This document shows, piece by piece, positions 13,221 through 26,500 of a stretch of 64,000 nt of DNA (within the stretch, counting starts at the first letter, position 1; each line of letters opens with the position of its first letter). The position numbers were made by a program, and so were the translations under genes. The DNA is from Geosiphon pyriformis (Eukaryota > Glomeromycota > Glomeromycetes > Archaeosporales > Geosiphonaceae): NCBI GenBank assembly GCA_016748015.1, contig JAAOMT010000675.1, positions 570,314 through 634,313 on the forward strand, read 5' to 3'. The notes below the pieces were generated by a model. The model saw only the letters and a list, made by a program, of their open reading frames with translations. It had not been told where the DNA came from and did no database searches.

Positions 13221-13281
13221 TCAAGAAGAATAAAAAATAATGGCTTAATCTTATTTTTGTCATTGTTTTGCTTGTAACTTT

Positions 13282-14192
13282 TTAATTCTTTCTAAAATGT
13301 TTTTCTTGCACTGTTGTAATTTTAACTATTAAAACAACTAAGATAAAAATTAGTGATCTACTAATTATTATTCAAAAAACTCAACTGTTTTTTTCTTGTA
13401 TTTGCAAAAATTTTAGTTTTTTCTTTAACTGGTTATTTGTCATTTCTAAGACAGCAATGGCAAAGTCTCCATTTTTGAGATTAGTAGCATTAATCTCAAT
13501 ATGATAAATATTGGGAGCTTCGAGATAATTGTTATAAGCAAATTTTGGTAATACATAAGAGCTGTTGGGAATAATTTCACTAGTTTTCTCAATTAAAAGG
13601 AGATGGTCATCAATATATAAATCAAAATTGGGATAATGTTCTTTAATATAATCTCATCTTGTAGGTTGAACTAATTCTTGTTCTAAAACAACCTTAGTTT
13701 CAATAAAATCAACCTTGGCTTGTGGAAATTGTCCCCAGGTTTTGTCAAATTTTTTCTTTTTCCCCACTGGATAACCTTTCGCATGTTTTTTTTTTTAAAG
13801 ACTGTCACGATAATTAATTCACTAATTAGTTCTTCTTTTAAAGCTTGCAATAATTCTTGGACAATAGACAAAAAAGGGGAACGATCATAAAAAGAATGCT
13901 GTTCACTATAATGCTGGGTTTCCTTTTCATTTCTTATTCTTTTTAATTCTCCTGAAGCTAATCTTTGAATATTTGTCTTCTCGTTAGGATCATCTTTATC
14001 AATATAAGATCATTCTCATGAATTTATTACATCAGCATTAATCATAAAACCATGCCCTTTAGGACTATGAGTAGGTTTACTAGATTGTAAACATTCATCT
14101 CAATCAGCAATGATTTTTAATTTTTTTCCTTTGAGTTTGACTTGTTCTTTGATAAAAGTGTAAAGGAAATCAATTTCGTTTTGATTATTCAT
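13282..14192 (-). pseudogene. HAD-like protein gene in UGA=Trp code, frameshifted
   Basis: It starts at an ATG 51 bp after the preceding gene's stop, as in an operon. Under the standard code it is shredded; reading TGA as Trp gives a protein-like frame with TGA at 14,100-14,102, 14,016-14,018, 14,010-14,012 and 13,653-13,655. Visible motifs are IIAD-W-DEC (Asp-x-Asp, like HAD motif I), LIIVTVF (motif II-like) and LYIDDHLLLIEKT (Asp-Asp, motif IV-like), so I infer a HAD-superfamily fold. An 11-A run (minus strand, 13,786-13,796) shifts the frame by one; the frame then stays open to TGA at 13,381, or to TAA at 13,282 in code 4. A genuine TGG also occurs (DKTWGQFPQ). The family resembles hypothetical proteins of mycoplasma-related endobacteria, from memory and not checked. 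Confidence 0.6.
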
Positions 14193-14243
14193 ATTTCTAC
14201 AGCTTTGGTAATATAAATATGTTTTATCTATTGGCAGTGTAGA

Positions 14244-15718
14244 TTAGATTGGTTCTGGACAAGTGATATCTTTGAATTCATCCCGGACAAATGGACGAAT
14301 ATTGTGATAAAGGTATTCTTGCCTTCTGTAATCCAAAGGAGGAGGGCTTAGTACTAGGATTGAAAAGGAATTAATTTCTTTGGTAATTTCAGAAACACTT
14401 GCTTTTTTAGTTTTTAACAAATTAAATTCTGTATAAGTACCATTAGCAACCAGCTGAGCTTTGACAATGCCAGGGTTAGCTGCTTCAAATAGAAAATGCT
14501 GATACTTTTGTAAACCACTCAATTTCTTAAAGAAAATTCCCAACACGGAATTAAGATCTAAGTATTGAAAGCCTTTGCCGTTTTCATAGCACTGAGCTTT
14601 GTTTAATCCCGCTGTGCTTGATTTTTTCACAACTTCAACAATATGATCCACACAATCTACGGTTGTTTTTCGATAAAGCTTTTTAATCAATCCAAAACTA
14701 CCATCACACTTAAATTTGGTATGTCCAGGTACCATGAAATTTAATTTGATACTTTCGTAATAACCGCAGATTATTAAATACAGATAAAATCAAATGGTAG
14801 CATTATTTTTATTTTGACCACCCGCATTGTCACAAGTAATCTTCAAATGTTTTTCACCTTTATTCAATTTCTTTATTCCATCGAAGACCAGGCTCAGTGT
14901 ACCATTAGGACCTTTGCCTATTATTTCGCCTTCATCGAGAACGTAATTAATTTGTTCGCGTACTGCTTCATTTTGAATCCCAAATAAATGCACTTTACGC
15001 GGACTGAGATAATAAATCTTACTTACCTGTTGATCAGAATGTGGAACGTGAACATTTTGTGCTCAATCATAACTGTAATGAGCAGTAGCGTCAACGTTAC
15101 AATAATCAGCTTTAACTCCTGTCACAAGATAATTCTCGTCTACTAATTTTCTCTGTTGTTCTGCTAATTTCGTATTTTTGTTGTAATAGTTTCTCTCTAA
15201 TTTAGCCTTAACTAAATGTTCTTTGTACTTTTTTAGTAAATCTTTCGTTTCTTCTTCCTTACGAGCATTATACTGTAAGCCATTCCGAAAATGTTGGCAC
15301 GTGTCACATAAATCCGTTCGCGGACTCATGATTTGAATATAAGGNNNNNNNNNNNNNNNNNNNNTGTCGCTAAGTGATTTCTAATGTTTTCGAAGTGAGT
15401 GCGACCAATTCCTAACATGTTGAGATACGTTTTCTGACAAAGAGGCGTATTGCGATCTCAGTAGTAAAAAGTTCTTTTATTAGTACGCATTTTCTTTTTA
15501 AGACGTCGGCTGGCAGTTATTTCTCCACCATTCATTGCTTTCAGCTGGGCCATTAAAAATATGTCTTGTTCGGATCTAGAGAGAGCGTGAAATGCCTCAC
15601 GTACTTCAGCAAACTTCTCTCTCGGAATCATTTTTGAACAACCACATTTACAACCTATCTCCAGGAAACGTATTGCTTTTTCGTATTCGGTTGAACCGTT
15701 ATCAACATAATCTTTCAT
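14244..15718 (-). pseudogene. DUF7869-like (transposase-like) protein gene in UGA=Trp code
   Basis: Protein family recognised from CDNAGGQNKNN, PGHTKFKCDGSFGLIKKLYR and MSPRTDLCDTCQHFRN, as in large metazoan and fungal proteins with a DUF7869/RNase H-like core. Cys motif CKCGC is near the start, then a charged coiled coil. Three in-frame TGAs (15,458, 15,063, 14,790) fall where the family has Trp: TFYY-W-DRNT, HYSYD-W-AQNVHVP, NNATI-W-FYLY. Between 15,329 and 14,244 the frame is otherwise open for 361 codons and ends in TAA. A 20-N gap interrupts it; the frames on its two sides differ, so gap length is arbitrary. An AGGA motif lies 10 bases before the ATG. In the nuclear code it is a pseudogene; in code 4 it looks intact. 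Confidence 0.7.
15345..15364. other. Assembly gap of 20 N
   Basis: Exactly 20 unknown bases, probably a placeholder. Both flanks encode parts of the same DUF7869-like protein, which supports the join. Confidence 0.98.
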
Positions 15719-15744
15719 ATACGGTTAATCCTATATATAAATTT

Positions 15745-15981
15745 TTATCGTTTTGTAAAATTTTCACACCATATTTGGCAAGTTTTATTGATTTGATAGT
15801 TTTCTGCCAGTGAGAAATTACTATAAATCAGAACAATAACGACTATTGTTCCATTCTTATTGCACTGTCTATGCCCTTTTGCGTTTTTCTTTTTCGCCTT
15901 TTTAGCATAACAGGGGATTAGTAGATGTGACAAAAAAAGACAACATACCGTAAAGGTGGATTTAATGTAAATTAGTTTCAT
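15745..15981 (-). CDS. Small protein with signal-like N-terminus, unknown
   Basis: 78 codons, same strand and 26 bp upstream of the DUF7869-like gene. The N-terminus is a hydrophobic stretch (STFTVCCLFLSHLLIPCYA) followed by a Lys-rich segment, as in a signal peptide or lipoprotein; a second short hydrophobic run follows. Its one Trp is TGG. A motif TATAGGATTA occurs upstream of both this ORF (about 16,006-16,015) and the next gene (about 15,726-15,735), hinting at a shared expression signal or short repeat. I do not recognise the protein, and it could be chance. Confidence 0.3.
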   Translation of the reverse strand: MKLIYIKSTFTVCCLFLSHLLIPCYAKKAKKKNAKGHRQCNKNGTIVVIVLIYSNFSLAENYQINKTCQIWCENFTKR

Positions 15982-16069
15982 ATTAATATTTTTTATATAG
16001 AGATAATCCTATATTTATGTCACATAATAGAATGTTCACTTTGTCTGGTTTTGTTGCAGCATGCCCCAA

Positions 16070-16368
16070 ATATAAAGAATTATGGCCTTGTTGATAATAC
16101 AGAGGCCTGTCTAATTTTATGTTAGCTAGGGTCATTCATTTGCTTGGTATTATTGAATCTTTTGCTGTCAGTTTTGGTTTGCATAGAGCTTGTTTATTTT
16201 TTTTAAGTGTAGACAATAGTATAAGAGTTTATGTTGGTGTGTAGTGTTGCCTTGATTGGCCCGAATGGCCAGTCACGTGTAGTAAGCGCATGAGTCACGT
16301 TTAGTTGGAATCACTTAGTTTGCTTCTGTATACTAGATAGTAGTTGGGCTGCACTCGTTAATAAAAAA

Positions 16369-16411
<43 letters not shown>

Positions 16412-16420
16412 TACTTTTTT
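16070..16420 (+). mobile_element. 5'-truncated LINE 3' end with (TAA)n tail
   Basis: The end of ORF2 (LARVIHLLGIIESFAVSFGL) is followed by TAG and the best-preserved, most GC-rich version of the family 3' UTR, including GGCCAGTCACGTGTAG. It ends in a (TAA)n microsatellite at 16,370-16,410, as the RT-templated tail of a LINE. It lies directly to the right of the code-4 gene block. Confidence 0.8.
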
Positions 16421-16920
16421 AAATATAAGTTTTTTATTTTAATACATCAATAATTTATTAAAAAGTTTAAGTTAAAAATAAATACAATATAACTTTGCTT
16501 AAATAATTTTTGTGATTTATTATGTATTTTAATAATAATATATTGAATTTTATTAAATAACATAAACAAATAATCAATAATTTAAAGTTTAATAAATGAC
16601 CTTAAAGCAAACTAAAATTATTCTGAAAACCTGATTTATTTTTTATACCAATTTGTGATATTAAAACTAATTGATTAAATCACAATTTTGTGAATCATGT
16701 TTATATAATTGATACATTTTATTGGTACATATTGTTATTTGTGATCAAAATATGTCTTGATATTCTATCAACTGAAGTTAATTAAAGTGTGTATCCTGAT
16801 TGCAAGCGGTAACGGTGACTGATGCAAAAAACAGACCAAGTCTTTTAATTTGTAAAGAAATCAGGTTTCACGGTATCACACTTATTTCCTAACTCGACAA
16901 GACCAGGTTCAAAATTCACT
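16420..16920. other. AT-rich spacer, no gene seen
   Basis: Between the LINE tail and the 3' end of the CDK11 gene. It probably includes the CDK11 3' UTR on its right side; no other feature seen. Confidence 0.5.
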
Positions 16921-16927
16921 TGGCAAA

Positions 16928-19024
<2,097 letters not shown>

Positions 19025-19152
19025 GAATCCAAAAAAAATAGGTCAGTGTTGAAAATAAAAATTCGCCTATTATTTAGAGAATGTCGATCTAATTGCTTAT
19101 AAATTTCACTACTCATAATTAATTTTCGTCTGAATTTTTATATTTTACAACC
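19025..19152. promoter_or_regulatory. Shared intergenic promoter of CDK11 and COX7C
   Basis: Only 128 bp separate the two divergent start codons, so both promoters must lie here or overlap the genes. No specific motif was identified. Confidence 0.45.
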
Positions 19153-19552
19153 ATGAACGGGGTCTCCATTTTATCTCGAACTGGTTCTTTCTCGACCGCA
19201 GTTTATCGCTCACGCACCCGCATCAGCAATGTGGGTAGCATACGTCGATCGAGTCTTTATCATTTTTCTAACGAGGACGGTGGGGTAGGTTCGCTCCTTA
19301 ATAATCGTAACCACTATTATTTTCATTTTTACCAACTTTTCACTATCCTTGATCAAAAGAACCTTCCCTTTGATACTAAGAATAAAACTGCCCTAGCTAT
19401 AAAAATGATACTTTATTTGGGAGCTGGATTTTCCTTTCCTTTCCTTGGTTTGTGTTCCGTGTATTTTCGAATTTGAAGTTGCTCTTTAAGAGAACCATAT
19501 TGACTATATAATCATTTCATATTATATCCCAGCTGCTATGTGGCAATTGTGA
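19153..19552 (+). CDS. COX7C: Cytochrome c oxidase subunit 7c (yeast Cox8), 3 exons
   Basis: A small nuclear-encoded subunit of mitochondrial complex IV. Exons are 19,153-19,284, 19,360-19,447 and 19,533-19,552, giving 79 residues. The N-terminus is Arg/Ser-rich, as a matrix-targeting presequence. The mature part has the family signature NLPFDTKNK followed by one membrane span (ILYLGAGFSFPFL) and ends AAMWQL, which only appears when the third tiny exon is spliced on. Reading through the second donor would instead give an unrelated short tail. Confidence 0.9.
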
Positions 19553-19919
19553 GTTTTACACCCCTTTACTACTCTTGATGCAATTTTTTCCTCCAAATAT
19601 GCTAACTATTTTTACCACTCTTTAAAGCCACAAAGCTGGAAAACCATTGTGGAAGTTTGGACCACCATAAATAGTTTTGCCATTATTCAAAAGCACAAGA
19701 GTAGAAATATAATAATTTACAGAGCCAAATTATCGATCTAATTAACCAACTGCATAAATGAATTTCTAATTTCTGGAAAAAGAATCTGCGAGGGACTTTA
19801 CTTCAATCCTCGCCAAACCCGTAATCTGCGCTCACCAAAGAAATTAAAGAACCCCCACCTAAGTGTAGACATTATTAGATTTTGAAGCCCCCTTTCATAC
19901 TACGTAATAAATAAACTAA
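19553..19919. other. Intergenic, 3' ends of COX7C and YJU2B
   Basis: Convergent 3' UTR region of 367 bp. No further feature seen. Confidence 0.5.
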
Positions 19920-21604
19920 TCAAGTAATACCTTCACCATTAGAGCCCTTATTGACAGATCCTATCTTCGTTATATCATAATTTGACGAATTCTTGAGCAA
20001 ATTGATGCCATTGGTGAAATGCTTATCTTTTTTCTTGACTATCAGGATCTCAGCTTGTTCAGGTAGAGATTTAGTTGAACTTTCTGCCACCCCATTCCAG
20101 TCGTTATCCTTTAAGAAAGGATCAATCTTCAGTTTAGTGTTTACAGCTAGCAAAGCCGATAATTGCAACGCCTTCTCTTTAGGACTTCTATGAAATATTG
20201 ATTGCTTCTGTTTTGATCGTTTTATTTTAAAAATAGGTGATGCATTTATTTCCAATTGACGCTTTTTTGCTTGTTCTAAGACTTGATCTATTTTATTCTA
20301 TAGTTAGTAGTTCCATTTGAAGATATTTATAATACGTGAAGGTAGTAAAAAAAATATAAGTTAAACAAACCTGCAAATTCTGTAGTCTTTGCCGTTAAAA
20401 TATCTTCTGGAGACTCTGGCAAGAGAGGAATTGCTAAGCCGTTTCGATCACGAATTTCGTCATCCTTGAGCTTCTGTAACCGTATTGCTTTCTTTTCTTC
20501 CTAAACACATTAAATTTTGAAATTTGACATTCAAATACAATACAGTAAAGAATTGACGTATTAACATTCAATTTTACCCTAAACTTCTTCCGCATTTTTT
20601 GGGAGTGTGTGTACGGGTCCGCCCATTGCTTTTCACTTAAAAGCTATTTAATGATTATTAAATTTTGTTATTTCATGAGCGCTCTTTGGCAATTTTTAGG
20701 TAAAATCGGATCAAGACATAACAAACCTGTAGCCGTGTTAGAACAGTTGCATTCTCTGTAGCTTTTTTCTCATCCTTTACAGTATGCTCCAGTTTATATA
20801 AAGAGTCCTCAGCCAACTTCCTCTGCTCATCGTCGTCTTAAAAGTATGTCAGAATTTGCAAAAAATGTTAAATTGATAGTAGGTTTATATCTTGCCATAC
20901 CTTTCAATTTTATAGTTTCGGTATCTTCAGGATCCCAGGTTTCAACTTTTTGCCGAGCACCACCCACGACTATGTATTGCGCATTCTAAATAATTAAAAG
21001 AATTTGGGAATTTTAGATAAATTTTTGAATCCACAAGAAAGGTATTAAAATTAACTTGACCTTTGGATCCGTGTGAATTTCTATCCAATTATCGCATAAA
21101 TGGCATTTCATTCGGAAGCTCCAAATAGGTGTGCTATAGTAATTCCCGACTTTCTTCTTTTCGGCATTATATCGAACACCTAAGATATGAGCCGCAAAGT
21201 GTTAGTTCCTTATCTAATTAATACTTTAAAAATTAAATTTCCAAAAAGGATCTAAACCTTTTCCTATATGTTTTCCGCAGCCATCACACCAAATGTTGTA
21301 AGGCAGTTCAAATCTTGTGTGCGTGTGAAATGGGCGATTGGTTCAGCATTGGTTTGAGAAAAAGTAACATATATGTTTCGAACTTAAACTGAGTTTGAAG
21401 AAACAAACCTGACAATCAGTATTCCCTGATCAATTTTTCTTGCCCTATCACCAAGTGGGTGTTTGCCAACAAATGCATTAACCGAGCCCTATATTGAAGG
21501 ACAAATAGATAAAACACTACTTTTGAAAGAGTTGGAAAAGAAAAAGAAAAACTCCCCTTGCTTGGGTCCCATTCGGGTGGATAATATTTATTGAAAGGTT
21601 GCAT
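19920..21604 (-). CDS. YJU2B: YJU2B/CCDC130-type splicing factor, 9 exons
   Basis: CWC16/Yju2-family protein of the spliceosome. Exons: 21,557-21,604; 21,409-21,488; 21,258-21,313; 21,061-21,179; 20,901-20,985; 20,727-20,836; 20,578-20,643; 20,371-20,500; 19,920-20,287, for 353 residues. The start [17 protein letters not shown] and the zinc-binding core (WCDGC ... CHLC) with [19 protein letters not shown] and [14 protein letters not shown] are diagnostic; the KGSxN start favours CCDC130/Saf4 over CCDC94. A coiled-coil middle and Lys-rich tail follow. The first intron has no GT donor: it begins GGGAGT where GTGAGT would be expected. All other junctions are GT-AG. Confidence 0.9.
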
Positions 21605-21988
21605 TATGAAGAAAGAGTTCCAAAACTAAAAGTGATAATTAAGGAAAAAGAGGGTCTCAAAAATTATTCACACGTTGGGTAGTCACAGTAAATACGTAAA
21701 ATTAATTAAAATTAAGTTACGTTGAAATTTATTTATTGAACTTAAATTAGATTACAAATTTCAATTTAAATATTTTTAAATAAAATAAAAATTTAAATTA
21801 TATAATAAATAATTTAAAATTCAAAAATATTTGTGTTTTAAATTATGATACTGGTATTTTATAATGTATATAATTTTATTTTTATATAATATAATAAGTT
21901 TTATTATTAATTTATATTTTATACATTTTGTTTTTTATAATTAATTTAAATAATGTAAAATAATTATGTTTATTATATATTAAAGTAA

Positions 21989-22019
<31 letters not shown>

Positions 22020-22905
22020 TAAATTTATTAAAATTGATTTTTTGTATAATAAAAGTATTATATATATTGTTAAAAATATCTATAGTTTAAAACTCTTTTT
22101 TTCTTGTATTTTTATAACCACAACTAAAGCAAAAAGTAAAAAAAAGTTAATACTTTTTTTAATAGTCTTGACATTTAAAAAATTTTTAAAGATAAAAAAA
22201 CCAATTAATGTTTTTTATATTGGTTTTTCTAAATAATACAAAATTTAAAACAGTTTTAGCTGTTAATAACTCATTTTTTTGGCTTTAAATAAGAATTATT
22301 TTTCATTTAAAGTTTTTTTCAGGTAACTAATTAAAATTAGTTTTAATATAATTGCTATTAACATAAAAAATTTTAAGATTTTTAACAACAAATCAGTAAT
22401 TAAGCTATTGTTTTTTTTAATATTAAGTTTTTTTATAAAAAAATAAAATATTGGTTTTTTGGTATTTATATTAATTTTGTTATAATAATATTAATTATAA
22501 TATCTTATTTTTATTTATTTGTAAATAATAAAATATTTTTTATTTTGAATAATAATAACAAGAACATATTTATTAAAGCTAATGTTAATTTATACATAGT
22601 TAAATTGTTTAATACATTAAATTTTAGTTAATTATTGTTGGTTTTAAAAGCAAAAAAAAATTACATAAAATTTTATTAATTAACTTATTAAATTATTTAA
22701 TTTTAAAATTTAAATTAATTAAATAAAAACCAAAATACTGTTTTTTTGGTTTTTTAAAAATATTGCTAATTTTATAATATTTAAAAAACAATTACAAGTT
22801 GTTAAAAGATTTTTAAATAAATGGTTTTTATTTTAATATTTAATAAAATATAACTGATTACATATAAAAAGTATGTAAATTACATTAATTTAGAATTTTA
22901 AATAA
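21605..22905. other. AT-rich region with a (TTA)n run and LINE tail relic
   Basis: It begins with the upstream region of YJU2B. A (TTA)n microsatellite lies at 21,991-22,019. At 22,850-22,895 a sequence like TGATTACATATAAAAAGTAT is a plus-strand LINE 3' UTR with nearly all C/G lost. No gene. Confidence 0.5.
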
Positions 22906-23504
22906 TTTTTTTTTTATTGCTTAACGAATAAGATCCAAACACACCCTAATATAATACATTAACCAAGTAATCTAAACTAGGAGTGAATTATGTATTTTCT
23001 ATATATGACCAGCTCCTCAAACTAATCAAAACAATATTAATTGTCTATATAAACTGAAACTATCCAATCTAAACCTGAAAAAAACTTACAAGATTTATGA
23101 AAACCAAAACCAACTCCTAAAGCATCAGATACACTTAACAATTTAATTATGCTAGCAGAAAAAACCAAAAAAAGCCCAAACACTAAAACAAGAACAGATC
23201 CATCATGTAGAATTAGACCATTCTTTTCTATAAAAACCTAGTGCTTGACATGAATCAACCAAATCTCTATCTTAAATGCAAAACTAAACTTGTGCACAAA
23301 GTTCATAATCTTCTGATCTGTAATTTTAGAATCTTTAAAAACAGGTAAAAATTCTTAATATCAATCATTAAAAACAAAACCTTTGCACAGAGCTACACAC
23401 ATAACAATATCAGAAAAACAGAAACTCAAACACTATGAAACACAAAAAGACAAATAAGACAAACCAGAAAGCACACTCTATTCATTTGCATAGGTGTTCA
23501 GCAA

Positions 23505-26500
23505 TTATACACAAGTGCCAGAATCAGATGAGCAAGAAAAAACATGATTGAATATCTCAATATTTTCACAAAACAAACACAATACACTTGAATAACTATT
23601 GGCATACAAACACTTATGTATGGCAACAGGAAGCCAGTAATGTAAAGCTTTCATAAAGTACATATGAACACCAGCAGTGTTTTTACTAGTAAAACCAGAA
23701 ACCATATGTGAATCAGGATGCCACACCAAAGATAACTTAAACCAATCAATGTCTGCATGTAATCTGTCCACCACAATCTGAGAGTTTGAGCCAACCTCTC
23801 AATGTATCTAACAAACAGATCAAAAAACATCACAAATAAAGTGCCTAAAATTACAAGAAACCACACTACCACCAGCTTTAATAAAATGCTCCTTAATTCA
23901 ATGAGGTAGATACTGACCAGAAAGAAAAGCAAATCCTGCCAAAGCATTAGCAGCTTTATTCTCTAAAACACCCAAATATTTCTTCACTTTGCACCAGCTG
24001 ATTTTTAAATTTTTATCATAAATGACACTTACAATATGGTGATGTTCAATCTAGCATCAGTTCCAAAAATTTGGATACAACAGAACTAGCTCAGACTCGC
24101 AAGCATCCAAAACAGTCTAACTGTCCGAAAAAAGATGAACCAAGCTGGATGGTGGAATACACTTGAGTGCCAGAACAATAACTTGCAATTCCATCATAGT
24201 TGATAACACCAAATCAGAGACTCTAACACTCAGGCCCAAACCAATATTCTCAAAAAACACAGTTGCATCAGCCTTCATATTAGTAGTTCCCAAACCACAA
24301 AAAGATTCATCTGTATAAACAGAAAAGAAATTATCACCAACATTTAACAAATAGTCATAAATGACCTTAAAATTGCAAAACTCAAGAATGTTTGACAAAT
24401 TCTTCCCCTTTAACAAAAACAGACCAGCAGAAAAAAAAGCTGAACCACTGAAAAAACAAACAGAGAGGTTAAACTATTTAGGAACAGGACCATATGGGTC
24501 TAATCTCTTCTATTGCTTGAATGTTTTCCAATCAAAAATCACACCATTCTGGTTACAAAGCTGTTCCACAAAAACAATTCCATACTGTTAAAGCAAAAAA
24601 GCACACTTATGAAATTTTGACACACTAAAAACAAAAGACATAGGAGTTCTATCCTAAAAATAAAAAGCATTAGTCATAAGACCATCCAAAGACAAATCAC
24701 ACTCCAGAAAAATACGGACTATGTTAGCCAAAAAATTGTTTAAAGGATTAACATTCACATAAATTAGAAGAAGCAAAAAGTAACATGGAAGCCAGTTGAG
24801 AACCTAAAAATCATGTAACCTATATACAAACAAATGGCCCAGAACCCCAATAGAATTAGCAAAGCAAACAACAGAAACCAATTTGCCCTTAGTCTGAATC
24901 TGTTCAAAAAATTTCAAATCATAAAGAAAGAGATAGTGAAGTGCATCATTGGAAAAATTATTAGGAAAACCAGATTTGGACTTCAAACTCTTGTAAATCA
25001 TAGTATCCCAGTTATTACATAAACTGACAAGAATGTAACTGAATTGAGTTTTGTAATTAATAATAAGATAAAGAACCATTAAAACCAAATAAAAAAATTG
25101 TTTGTTAGAAACTGCCTTTTTCAAAACCAAATTGGTAAAAAACCGGATATCTAAATGAGCTTTGGCCAAGCTGGGCTTTGACAAGTCCTTAGAAAACAAA
25201 AAGATATCCAGATAATAATGAGATTCCCTCTGCTTGGCAATAAAAATGGGTGCTCTACTGACTAACAAAAAAGGGTTTGCAACTCTGCAGTTGATAGGGA
25301 TCACCACAGTCTTATCATTATTTATAGAAATATTATTGATCCTGAAAAACCCACTGGCAATATTGAGAATATGTTGCATAGCAGCCTGACTACTATCAAT
25401 CCAAATTGTGTCATCAATAAAGGCACCAGTAACTAAAAATGAAGTGAGTTTAGTCTGAAATTCCACACATCTGGTCTTTGAAACAAAATAAGAATTCAAC
25501 CTGTATTTATACAAACTTTTCTGTTTCTTAACTTCACACAAAAGTGGATCATAAAATATGCACCAAAGAAGAGGTAAAAAGACTTTCTCTTGATCTAACC
25601 CATCGTGAACCTAATATCTATCAGTTAAACCAAAATTAGTTATAACTCAGTTAACCCAACCATTGTGAATATTACCAAAAAACTTAACAAACTTGTCACA
25701 TATTTTAATTCAGGCCAGACTTCTCTTAAGATGCTCTTACCTGACAGAATCATAAGCCTTATATATGTCTTACAGAACCAGCCATAATTCCCAATTTTTT
25801 TTAGAGCATTTTCAATCACCAAACCAATAACAAAAATAAGAGACTACATAGTCATATTCTTTAAAACAGAAAAATTGTTACCTCTAAGAACATTAAACCT
25901 GCTGCAAGCCAAAGAAATTCTGTCTAAAAGAATTTTAGAAAGAATTTTGCAAGCTGTCTCAATTAAGACAATAGAATGAGTATTCATAAAAACATCTTTC
26001 CATTCATATGGTTTTAGAATCATTAAAACCCAAGTCTCTTTTCAAGAAGAGGGAACTGATTCACATGTTAAACAAAAGTTCAAGAACACTAGCAGCATGT
26101 TTAGAACAGACTTGTTACAATGTTTTCACAATTCATTAAATATGTCAGAAAGGCCAGCAGCTTTCCTATTAGGCAGATCTGAAATAACATTTAACATTTC
26201 TCCAAAACCAATCAAACTTATCACATCTAAAAAAGCACCATTGAAAATATAACTCAGTGGTTGGTATTGGTAAAACTAATTATCAGAGACATCAAGAATC
26301 ATCTCACACTTATAAGTTCAGCAATTTATAATCTTATTAATCTTAGATTTAATCATATCAGGCTCCAAAACCAGCTTCTCACCCACTATAAGATAGTTCA
26401 ACACAACTTTTCAGAAAAGACATTCTAGCATACTCCTGATGATATGATTTTTATCAGACTTGAAACTTTCCATTTTTTTATCAATAGCCAATCTAATTTG

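Noticed and set aside
22042-22236. Plus ORF of 64 codons considered as a small gene
   Set aside because: Lys/Ile/Phe low complexity in AT-rich relic DNA; no conserved pattern.
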